The position numbers were made by a program, and so were the translations under genes. From assembly GCF_012971725.1 (NCBI RefSeq), contig NZ_CP048833.1, positions 2,914,001-2,978,000 on the forward strand: a stretch of 64,000 nt of DNA, in the 5' to 3' direction. Source of the stretch: Pseudomonas multiresinivorans (lineage in GTDB: Bacteria; Pseudomonadota; Gammaproteobacteria; Pseudomonadales; Pseudomonadaceae). This document shows positions 8,661-15,898 of this stretch, one piece after another (the stretch's first letter is position 1; each line of letters opens with the position of its first letter). Under the pieces are notes generated by a model, which searched no databases, was not told the origin of the DNA, and saw only the letters and a list, made by a program, of their open reading frames with translations.

Positions 8661-9387
8661 ATCCGGCCTCTACCGGCGCCCGCCGTTCGAGATCGTCAAC
8701 CCGCAGGGCAAGAGCCCGGTGCTGCTGGTCTGCGAACACGCCAGCCGCTACATCCCCGAGGAGCTGGCGCAACTGGGCCTGGATGACGCGGCGGCCGCCG
8801 AGCACATCGCCTGGGACATCGGCGCGCTGGACCTGGCCCGCGAGCTGTCGGCGCGCCTGGACGCCACGCTGCTGGTGGCCAACTACTCGCGCCTGCTGAT
8901 CGATCTCAACCGGCCGCTGTCCGCTCCGGATGCGATTCCCGAGCACAGCGAGATCTACCCGATTCCCGGCAACCGCAACCTGACCGCGGCGGCCCGGCAG
9001 GAGAGGGTGGCGCGCCTGTTCGAACCGTTCCACCAGCAACTGACCGCGCTGCTCGACGAGCGCCTGGCCGCTGGCCGGCCGACTCGTCTGGTGGGCGTGC
9101 ACAGCTACACCCCGAGCTATCGCGGCGAGCCTCGCCCGTGGGTCGCCGGGGTGCTCTACGCCAAGGCCGAAGCCTATGCCCAGCGCATGGTGGCGGGGCT
9201 GCGGGAGAGCGGCGAAGAGATCGGCGCCAATCAGCCCTATGTGATCGACCCGCTGGAGGACATGACCGTCCCGGTGCATGGCGACGAACGCGGCGTGGAC
9301 GCCGTGCTGATCGAAATCCGCAATGACGGACTGCGGACCCCGCAAGGGGTGGAAGCCTGGGCGACACTCCTGGCTCCCTGGCTCTGA
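8635..9387 (+). CDS. N-formylglutamate amidohydrolase-like enzyme (COG3931 type)
   Basis: 250 residues of the FGase/HutG2-like zinc hydrolase family. LLVCEHASRYIPEEL is the N-terminal metal-binding CEHAS segment, and GVHSYTPSYRGEPRPW carries a further His. The GTG at 8635 and the ATG at 8644 are both possible; either overlaps the ligase gene. No hut genes are nearby, so the usual histidine pathway is not supported. It may instead hydrolyse an N-acyl or gamma-glutamyl product of the neighbouring ligase (inference). Confidence 0.85.
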   Translation: MNPMQSSTESGLYRRPPFEIVNPQGKSPVLLVCEHASRYIPEELAQLGLDDAAAAEHIAWDIGALDLARELSARLDATLLVANYSRLLIDLNRPLSAPDAIPEHSEIYPIPGNRNLTAAARQERVARLFEPFHQQLTALLDERLAAGRPTRLVGVHSYTPSYRGEPRPWVAGVLYAKAEAYAQRMVAGLRESGEEIGANQPYVIDPLEDMTVPVHGDERGVDAVLIEIRNDGLRTPQGVEAWATLLAPWL

Positions 9388-9500
9388 GGACCCCAACCCG
9401 GCTGGCTCCGTTCGACTGGCCGGGCAGGTTCTGAAAACAACAACAATTCAGCGCATGAGCGCCGAACCCTTACAGCTGCCGTTCCCAGAGGAAGTGCCCC

Positions 9501-10844
9501 GTGGCTATCGAACAGTTCGGATACAAGCAACAACTCCGCCGCAGCCTGACGCTCGGCGACCTGGTGATCTACGGGATGATCTTCATGATCCCGATCGCGC
9601 CCTTCGGCGTGTACGGCTGGGTCCACGCGGACGCCCACGGCATGGTGCCGATGGCGTATCTGGTGGGCATGGTGGCGATGCTCTTCACCGCGCTGAGCTA
9701 TGGCGCGATGTCCCGCGCGTTTCCCATCGCCGGCTCCGTGTACTCCTACGCCCAGCGCGGCATCCACCCCAACGTCGGCTTCATCGCCGGCTGGGTCCTG
9801 CTGCTGGACTACCTGCTGATCCCGCCGCTGCTCTACGTGTTCAGCGCGCTGGCGCTGAACCACCTGTTCCCGGCGATTCCCAAGCTTGCGTTCATGCTGA
9901 TCTTCCTGGTGTCCGCCACGCTCATCAACCTGCGCGGCATCACCCTGGCGGCCCGCTTCAACCTGCTGTTCCTGATCGCCGAACTGGTGGTCCTGGCGAT
10001 CTTCCTGGTCGTTGGCTACCAGGCGCTGCAGGGTGGCATGGGCAATGGCCGGCTGACCCTGGAACCGCTGCTGCAACCGGAGCATTTCAACCTCGGCCTG
10101 GTGATGAAGGCGGTGTCCATTGCGGTGCTGTCGTTCCTCGGTTTCGACGCGATCTCCACCCTCGCCGAAGAGGTCAAGGGCGACCCGGCCAAGCAGATCG
10201 GCCGCGCCTCGTTGATCGCGCTGTTCGTCATGGGCGCCATCTTCATTGTGCAGACCTGGCTGGCCACTGACCTCGCCGCCGGTATGACCTTCAAGTCGGC
10301 GGACACCGCCTTCTACGAGATCGCCGAAGCGGCCGGCGGCAGCTGGCTGTCCACGCTGACCGCAGTGGCCACTGCGCTGGCCTGGGGCGTGACCGTTTCC
10401 ATCACTTCGCAGGCTGCGGTTTCCCGTCTGCTGTACTCCATGGCTCGCGACGGCAAGCTGCCGCGCGTGCTGGCCAAGGTGCATCCGAAGTACCAGACCC
10501 CGCACATCAGCCTGTACCTGGTGGGCGTGCTGTCGCTGGGCATCGGCATCTACTTCCTCGACTCGCCGGACGTGCTCACCTCGCTGGTCAACTTCGGTGC
10601 GCTGACCGGTTTCTGCCTGCTGCACATCGCGGTGATCAACCACTACTTCATCCGCCAGAAGAGCGGCCGGGTGCTGCGCCACCTGGTGTTCCCGCTGGTG
10701 GGGCTGGTGATCATCGCCTACGTGCTGTTCAGCATGAGCCGCGAAGCGCAGGAGCTGGGGGTGGGCTGGATCGCCATCGGCCTGGTGTACCTCGCGGTAC
10801 TCAGCCGACGTGGCAACGGCAGCGAGCTGGCGCGGGAAATCTGA
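9501..10844 (+). CDS. APC-superfamily amino acid/amine permease
   Basis: 447 residues with about 12 hydrophobic segments. TM1 begins LTLGDLVIYGMIFMIPIAPF; TM6 carries SFLGFDAISTLAEEVK, the APC signature for substrate binding and unwinding. The GTG at 9501 is preceded by AGAGGAAG. It is the last gene of the RpiR operon, 113 bp after the amidohydrolase, and probably imports the compound degraded by the enzymes upstream. Resembles putrescine/ethanolamine/cadaverine-type permeases; the substrate is unproven. Confidence 0.9.
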   Translation: MAIEQFGYKQQLRRSLTLGDLVIYGMIFMIPIAPFGVYGWVHADAHGMVPMAYLVGMVAMLFTALSYGAMSRAFPIAGSVYSYAQRGIHPNVGFIAGWVLLLDYLLIPPLLYVFSALALNHLFPAIPKLAFMLIFLVSATLINLRGITLAARFNLLFLIAELVVLAIFLVVGYQALQGGMGNGRLTLEPLLQPEHFNLGLVMKAVSIAVLSFLGFDAISTLAEEVKGDPAKQIGRASLIALFVMGAIFIVQTWLATDLAAGMTFKSADTAFYEIAEAAGGSWLSTLTAVATALAWGVTVSITSQAAVSRLLYSMARDGKLPRVLAKVHPKYQTPHISLYLVGVLSLGIGIYFLDSPDVLTSLVNFGALTGFCLLHIAVINHYFIRQKSGRVLRHLVFPLVGLVIIAYVLFSMSREAQELGVGWIAIGLVYLAVLSRRGNGSELAREI

Positions 10845-10848
10845 CCGG

Positions 10849-10884
10849 GTGCGCCGTGCTGTCGCAGACGGCACGGCGCACTTT
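10849..10884 (+). terminator. Rho-independent terminator after the permease
   Basis: Perfect 11-bp stem GTGCGCCGTGC / GCACGGCGCAC with an 11-base loop, followed by TTT. It starts five bases after the permease stop and closes the RpiR operon. Confidence 0.75.
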
Positions 10885-10973
10885 GACAGACGGCGGGGCG
10901 TGCCCCATAAAGATCCGGGTCGGTGGCGGGCAGTGCCTGCCCCGACTGCTTTCGCCGGGGCAGGGAAGCCGGC

Positions 10974-11483
10974 ATGACTGACCAATCATCGCGAAGCATC
11001 ATGAGCAGGAAAGATCAGGACAGCCCCTTCACCCTGGACCGCATCGACGAGGAGATCATCCGCATCCTCCGTCACCAGGGCCGCATCACCTACGGCAAGC
11101 TGTCCGCCCTCGTGCACCTCACCCCGCGCCCCTGCCAGGAGCGCGTCCGCAAGCTGGAGCGACACGGCATCATCCGTGGCTACGGCGCCGTCATCGACGA
11201 GCAGAAGATTTCCGCCGGGCTCTCGCTGCTGGTACTGGTCGCACTGTCGAACCAGAGCGGCCGCAGCGCGCAGAAGGCCTTCGAGGCCCGCGTCATCGCC
11301 TGCCCGGAAGTGCTGCATTGCCAGCTGATCAGCGGCACCTTCGACTACAGCGTGCGCATGCGCTGCCGCGACATGGAGCACTACCGCGCGCTGACCGAAA
11401 CCTGGCTGAACGACGAGAGCCTGCACATCGACAAGCTCGTCGCCCATCCCGAGCTGACGACCATCAAGGAATCCGCTAGCTAG
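10974..11483 (+). CDS. Lrp/AsnC-family transcriptional regulator
   Basis: 169 residues. The N-terminal HTH (LDRIDEEIIRILRHQGRITY, then TPRPCQERVRKLERHGIIRGYGAVID) is followed by the RAM/AsnC effector domain (VLHCQLISGTFDYSVRMRC, HPELTTIKES). The start is taken at the ATG at 10974 (GGGAAG upstream); ATG 11001 is an alternative. It lies just upstream of, and in the same direction as, ornithine cyclodeaminase, matching the frequent pairing of Lrp-type activators with amino-acid catabolic genes. Confidence 0.92.
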   Translation: MTDQSSRSIMSRKDQDSPFTLDRIDEEIIRILRHQGRITYGKLSALVHLTPRPCQERVRKLERHGIIRGYGAVIDEQKISAGLSLLVLVALSNQSGRSAQKAFEARVIACPEVLHCQLISGTFDYSVRMRCRDMEHYRALTETWLNDESLHIDKLVAHPELTTIKESAS

Positions 11484-11793
11484 CACTTCGGTGCCCCCTC
11501 CGGCGGCGCCAGTTCCTTGGGTTTCCCGCCTGCAATATCGGCCTGTCGAAGGCTGCTAAACGCACAGCCGAATCGGCTGTCGCCGCTCGCCAATACAGCC
11601 GGATCGGCCGGCGCGGGCCCGTATTACAGCCGGGATTTCACCCCGGCGAGTGGGAAAATCGTCTTGCCCCTCTCTGACGTGCAGACCTGTTCCAGGGCCT
11701 CTGCAACCTTGTTGTGCCCGCTGTTCGAGATACGGCGGAGGTGGGCTGCAGTCCAATCAGAAGACGCCAATCACAACAATCGGAGGTCCCACC
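11484..11793 (+). promoter_or_regulatory. 310-bp intergenic region before ornithine cyclodeaminase
   Basis: No credible gene. It contains a near-perfect dyad at 11564-11580 (ACAGCCGA-A-TCGGCTGT, 8-bp arms) and further CAGCC-containing copies around 11595 and 11630. This is a good candidate for binding by the adjacent Lrp-type regulator, although the dyad does not match the E. coli Lrp consensus. The cyclodeaminase RBS (CGGAGG) lies at its end. Confidence 0.45.
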
Positions 11794-12855
11794 ATGACCC
11801 GCTTCGTCGACGTCCCCACGATGTCCCAACTGGTCCAGCAGATCGGTGTCGCCCGCTTCATCGGCGAACTCGCCGACACCATCGCTCAGGATTTCGTGCG
11901 TTGGGAGTCCTTCGACAAATCCGCCCGCGTCGCCAACCACTCCGAGATCGGTGTCATCGAACTGATGCCGGTGTCCGACACCGCCCGCTATGCCTTCAAG
12001 TACGTCAACGGCCACCCGCAGAACACCCAGCGCGGGCTGTTCACCGTCATGGCCTTCGGCGTGCTGGCCGATGTCGAGACGGGTTATCCGGTGCTGCTCT
12101 CCGAGCTGACCGTGGCCACCGCGCTGCGCACCTGCGCTACTTCGCTGATGGCTGCCCGTGCCTTGGCGCGTCCGAACTCGCGACGCATGGCGCTGATCGG
12201 CAACGGCGCGCAGAGCGAATTCCAGGCGCTGGCCTTCCACCACCACCTGGGCATCGAGGAAATCGCCGTCTACGACATCGATCCGCAGGCCACTGAAAAG
12301 CTGATCCGCAACCTGTCGGATTTCCCCAACCTGAAGATCATCCGCGCCGGCTCCACCGCCGAAGCGGTGCGCGGTGCCGACATCGTCACCACGGTGACCG
12401 CCGACAAGGCCTACGCGACCATCCTTACCCCGGAGATGATCGAACCGGGCATGCACATCAACGGCGTGGGCGGCGACTGCCCCGGCAAGACCGAACTGCA
12501 CGCCGATGTGCTGCGCGCCGGCAAGGTGTTCGTCGAGTACGAGCCGCAATCGCGCGTCGAGGGCGAAATCCAGCAGATGCCGGCGGACTTCCCGGTAACC
12601 GATCTCTGGCGCGTGCTGGCCGGCCAGGTCGCCGGGCGCGACAGCGCCGAGCAGGTGACCATCTTCGACTCGGTCGGCTTCGCCCTCGAGGACTATTCCG
12701 CGCTGCGCTACGTGAACGAACAGGCCAGCCGCCTGGACCTCGGCGAGCGCATCGACCTGGTGCCGTGGAGCGAGGACGAGGACAACGATCCCAAGGACCT
12801 GTTCCGCTACACCCGCTCCGGCAAGGCGCGCAAAGGGCTGCGCCGCATCGCCTGA
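11794..12855 (+). CDS. Ornithine cyclodeaminase family protein
   Basis: 353 residues, the length of Ocd/mu-crystallin enzymes. Ocd converts L-ornithine to L-proline and ammonia with bound NAD. Visible are the substrate pocket strand (ARYAFKYVNGHPQNT), the dinucleotide-binding turn (ALIGNGAQSEFQALAFHHH) and the conserved NGVGGDCPGKTEL segment with the catalytic Asp. The ATG at 11794 has CGGAGG upstream. The adjacent Lrp-type gene suggests amino-acid-responsive control. True Ocd is most likely, given the length and GGDCPGKTE motif. Confidence 0.9.
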   Translation: MTRFVDVPTMSQLVQQIGVARFIGELADTIAQDFVRWESFDKSARVANHSEIGVIELMPVSDTARYAFKYVNGHPQNTQRGLFTVMAFGVLADVETGYPVLLSELTVATALRTCATSLMAARALARPNSRRMALIGNGAQSEFQALAFHHHLGIEEIAVYDIDPQATEKLIRNLSDFPNLKIIRAGSTAEAVRGADIVTTVTADKAYATILTPEMIEPGMHINGVGGDCPGKTELHADVLRAGKVFVEYEPQSRVEGEIQQMPADFPVTDLWRVLAGQVAGRDSAEQVTIFDSVGFALEDYSALRYVNEQASRLDLGERIDLVPWSEDEDNDPKDLFRYTRSGKARKGLRRIA

Positions 12856-12858
12856 CGC

Positions 12859-13797
12859 TCAGCGCGCCTCTTCGGGAATCGCCAGCGGCGGCCGGCTGAG
12901 GTCGCTGGCGCTCTGCGTGGTGGCGGCGACACGGGCCTTGAGCCATTGGCTGAAGGCCTTCACCACCGGGCGCTCGGCCTTCACCGGGTCGGTCACCAGG
13001 AAATAGCCCCGGCTGGACTGGATGGTGATGTCGAACGGGCGCACCAGCAGGCCACGCGCCAGTGCATCGCCACTGAGCAGGTTGTCGCCGATGGCCACGC
13101 CCTGGGCGGCAATGCAGGCGGCGATGGTGCAGGGCGCGTCGGCGAACAGCACGCCGGAGCGGTGGTCGATGGCACTCGCGCCCACGGCGCCCAGCCACAG
13201 GCGCCAATCGGCGAAATCGTTCATGTGCAGCAGCGTGTAGTGGGCCAGGTCCGCCGGCTGCGTGAGGCCGCCGCGCGAGTGGATCAGGCGCGGGCTGCAC
13301 ACCGGGAAGAAGTGCAGGGCGACCAGTTGCTCCACGGTCTGGTTCGGCCAGTCGCCGCTGCCGTAGGCGATGAACAGGTCGGCATCGCTGGCGCTGGTGT
13401 CCTGCGGCACGCGCGGCGTCACCACGTGCAACTGCACCTGCGGGTACTGCGCGAGGAAATCCCCCAGGTGCTGGCATAGCCAGTAGGTGGCGAAGCCGGG
13501 GTTGCAACTCACGCACAGCGGCCCGCTGACCTGCTGCTCGTCGAAGCTGCTGCCGGCCAGCTGCACCTCCGCGAGGATGCGCTGCACGTCGCGCGCATAC
13601 CTCTCGCCCCGATAGGTCAGGCGGATGCCGCGCCCGGTGCGCTCGGTCAGGGAGAAGCCCAGGCGTTCCTCCAGCGTGGCGATGCGGTGGCTGACCGCGC
13701 TGCGGGTGAGGTTCAGCTCCGTGGCGGCGGCGGACACGCTGCCCAGCCGGGCCACGGCATCCAGCGCGCGCAGGGCGGTCATCGAAGGAAAGTGCAT
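12859..13797 (-). CDS. LysR-family regulator (GcvA-like)
   Basis: 312 residues starting MHFPSMTALRALDAVARLGS, the GcvA/AmpR-type N-terminus. HTH is LTRSAVSHRIATLEERLG. Effector domain is residues about 92-300. The stop lies 3 bp from the ornithine cyclodeaminase stop (convergent). It is divergent from the M20 amidohydrolase at 13928; the 130-bp gap holds a phased dyad that probably binds it. Confidence 0.93.
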   Translation of the reverse strand: MHFPSMTALRALDAVARLGSVSAAATELNLTRSAVSHRIATLEERLGFSLTERTGRGIRLTYRGERYARDVQRILAEVQLAGSSFDEQQVSGPLCVSCNPGFATYWLCQHLGDFLAQYPQVQLHVVTPRVPQDTSASDADLFIAYGSGDWPNQTVEQLVALHFFPVCSPRLIHSRGGLTQPADLAHYTLLHMNDFADWRLWLGAVGASAIDHRSGVLFADAPCTIAACIAAQGVAIGDNLLSGDALARGLLVRPFDITIQSSRGYFLVTDPVKAERPVVKAFSQWLKARVAATTQSASDLSRPPLAIPEEAR

Positions 13798-13804
13798 GGG
13801 CGAT

Positions 13805-13881
13805 CCAATTCTCGATTGGTGAAACTATCCGGACATGGGGTGGCGAAATCCTGCGCTTGTTGCAAATTCCGCTTCACCAAT
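13805..13881. promoter_or_regulatory. Divergent operator with repeated ATTGG/CCAAT half-sites
   Basis: CCAAT-TCTCG-ATTGG at 13805-13819 is a short dyad. ATTGGTGAA at 13815-13823 recurs as its exact complement TTCACCAAT at 13873-13881. Three half-sites between a LysR gene and its divergent target fit LysR activation plus repression sites. Confidence 0.5.
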
Positions 13882-13927
13882 ACTAGGCCACACGACAACA
13901 ACAACAGGCAACGATGAGGAAGCCGCC

Positions 13928-15511
13928 ATGTCGAAATTCAAGGCCTACGTCCAGCAGTGGATCGACGAGCACCGCCAGCAGCTGTCCGACTGGCACCAGG
14001 TGATCTGGCATTTCGCCGAGCCGGCCTTCCGCGAGTACAAGTCCTGCGCCTGGTACGTGGAATTGCTGCGCCGCGAAGGCTTCACGGTGGAAGAGGGCAG
14101 CGGCGGCATGCCCACGGCCTTCGTCGCTACTTTCAGCAACGGCGACGGGCCGATCCTCGCCACCTACGCCGAATACGACGCGGTGCCGGGCAACTGTCAG
14201 GCGGCGGCGACCAGGCCGATGCCGCGCGAGGGACTGTCGAAATACGCGCCCGGCCATACCGACCCGCATTCCGCGCTGGGCATCAGCGCCCTGGGCGGCG
14301 TGCTGGCGGCCAAGGCGGCGATGCTGGAATTCGGCATCCAGGGCACCATCAGGTTCTTCGGCGAGCCGGCGGAAAAGCTGCGCGCCTCCAAGCCCGTGCA
14401 CGCCGCCAAGGGCTACTACGACGACCTCGACGCCGCCGTCAGCTTCCACCCCACCTACATGCTGCCGCTGAACAACACCACCACCTGGGACACCCACTGC
14501 GGCATCGCCTACTCGTACATCTACACCTTCACCTGCGAAGACCCGCAGAACTGGATTGCCGCCGACCGCTACAGCCCGATCCCGCAGAACCACCTCGCGG
14601 CTCGCGCGCCGGGCGCCAACGATGCGCTGGTGCACTTCTACACGCTGAACGAAAGCCTGCGCCGCTCGACGTTGCCGTTTACCGGGCTGTGGAGCTTCAA
14701 CGAGGCCATCCTCACCGCCGGCCAGGCCACCGCCGACAACCTGCCGCCGCACATCTCGCAGATCCAGTACCTGCTGCGTTGCGACTCCATCGAGCAGGCC
14801 GAAACCATCTCCACGGTGATGGACAACAACGCCGCCGCCGCGGCCATGGCTACCGGCTGCCAGTGGAAGAAGACCTGGGTCTGCAAATCCCGCGGCGGGC
14901 TGGCCAACCACGCACTGGCGCAGGCCTGCTACGACAACCTCGCCGCCATCGGCGCGCCGAGCTGGGGCGAAAAGGCCATCGCCGTGGCGCGGGAAATCCA
15001 GGCGAACCTCGGCCTTGACCCCATGGATGAGCCCTTCCTGCCGGCCACCCAGGCGCTGATCGAGCCGCAGGAATGCGAGCGGCAGATGCGCCTGCAGATG
15101 CCGGCGTGGCAGAAGTACCTGACTTCCGACGATTACCCCGAATACACCTGGCACTGCCCGACCGTGCGCCTCTACGTGGCCCGGCCGATGCTCAGCGCAC
15201 CCGTGGGCTTCACCTATCCGGACTGGGTATCCAACGCCCTGGGCGGCATCCGCGAGACCATCGACCCGATGATCGACGTGGCGTCGAAAACCATCGGCAG
15301 CACCTTGATCGAGCTGTTCACCGATGCCGAACTGCTGGCCGAGGCGACCCGCGAGTTCAACCAGCGCACCGGCGGCGGTATCGGCGGCGAGCAGTGGCAG
15401 GCGCCGCTGCTGCCGAGCGACTTCAAGGTCCCGCACCGATTCCGCTGGCCGGAATACATCCGCACGGTGCGCGGCGAGGAGTGGTGGATTCCGGCGCGGG
15501 AAGACGAGTGA
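13928..15511 (+). CDS. M20-family amidohydrolase (AbgB-like)
   Basis: 527 residues, a zinc dipeptidase-type hydrolase of the aminobenzoyl-glutamate hydrolase subunit B group. Metal-site elements are LATYAEYDAVPGNCQ (bridging Asp), KYAPGHTDPHSALG (His) and RFFGEPAEKLRASKP (Glu pair). The ATG at 13928 is preceded by GAGGAAG. It cleaves an amide or N-acyl amino acid in the cytoplasm. No AbgA or AbgT partner is adjacent, so p-aminobenzoyl-glutamate as substrate is unproven. Controlled most likely by the divergent LysR gene. Confidence 0.88.
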   Translation: MSKFKAYVQQWIDEHRQQLSDWHQVIWHFAEPAFREYKSCAWYVELLRREGFTVEEGSGGMPTAFVATFSNGDGPILATYAEYDAVPGNCQAAATRPMPREGLSKYAPGHTDPHSALGISALGGVLAAKAAMLEFGIQGTIRFFGEPAEKLRASKPVHAAKGYYDDLDAAVSFHPTYMLPLNNTTTWDTHCGIAYSYIYTFTCEDPQNWIAADRYSPIPQNHLAARAPGANDALVHFYTLNESLRRSTLPFTGLWSFNEAILTAGQATADNLPPHISQIQYLLRCDSIEQAETISTVMDNNAAAAAMATGCQWKKTWVCKSRGGLANHALAQACYDNLAAIGAPSWGEKAIAVAREIQANLGLDPMDEPFLPATQALIEPQECERQMRLQMPAWQKYLTSDDYPEYTWHCPTVRLYVARPMLSAPVGFTYPDWVSNALGGIRETIDPMIDVASKTIGSTLIELFTDAELLAEATREFNQRTGGGIGGEQWQAPLLPSDFKVPHRFRWPEYIRTVRGEEWWIPAREDE

Positions 15512-15569
15512 TCAGCGCCGACCCGATCTCCCAAACCCGACGGGAAACGCGGCCGCAGGATGGCTTTTT

Positions 15570-15653
15570 GTAGGAGCGAGCTTGCTCGCGAACCGCATTC
15601 CACCCAAGCGTCGGTGTGAGCGCAAGGTTGTTCGCGAGCAAGCTCGCTCCTAC
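15570..15653. repeat. REPIN: inverted pair of Pseudomonas REP palindromes (copy 1)
   Basis: Two exact inverted 23-bp units at 15570-15592 (core GTAGGAGCGAGC) and 15631-15653 (core GCTCGCTCCTAC), each itself containing the imperfect palindrome GCGAGCTTGCTCGC, separated by 38 bp. This is the standard REP doublet spread by RAYT transposases. No RAYT gene lies in the window. Confidence 0.92.
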
Positions 15654-15883
15654 AGGGACTTCGCCGAGATAGGGGCGCGTTTGAGCCAGCGCACCAGCGC
15701 CGCGCCGAACTCCACGGCGCGCGACCGCGACGGACAACCCGGCGACGAAAGCAGTTGTGGCAACAGGAAGCCCACTTCCGCCTCGTTGGGCCCGCAGAAA
15801 CCCGGCCCGGCCGACTCGACGACTTCCTCGTCCCAATGCGGAAAGCGCGCGCTCCCACCCTCGAATGAATTCAGTGTGTTCAT
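15650..15883 (-). CDS. Small hypothetical protein downstream of the oxidoreductase
   Basis: 77 residues, beginning MNTLNSFEGGSARFPHWDEE. It is supported by a very strong RBS (GGAGGTGA about 7 bp before the ATG) and by its position 15 bp after the oxidoreductase stop in the same direction. No membrane segment; contains two Cys and the hydrophobic patch VGFLLPQLL. The stop codon (complement of 15650-15652) falls inside the REP element, so the C-terminus may have been reshaped by REP insertion. Function unknown. Confidence 0.62.
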   Translation of the reverse strand: MNTLNSFEGGSARFPHWDEEVVESAGPGFCGPNEAEVGFLLPQLLSSPGCPSRSRAVEFGAALVRWLKRAPISAKSL

Positions 15884-15898
15884 GATCGACTCACCTCC

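Noticed and set aside
8635..9387. Assignment of the amidohydrolase as HutG of histidine degradation
   Set aside because: No hutH, hutU, hutI or hutF is nearby and the partner genes are a GS-like ligase and an isochorismatase-type hydrolase.
9237..10985. A long minus-strand open frame opposite the APC permease (582 codons)
   Set aside because: It is His/Gln/Asp-rich without recognisable motifs, and the plus-strand permease has clear APC motifs and a proper RBS. High-GC genomes produce long antisense frames.
13883..15436. 517-codon minus-strand frame opposite the M20 amidohydrolase
   Set aside because: Antisense shadow; the amidohydrolase motifs are unambiguous on the other strand.
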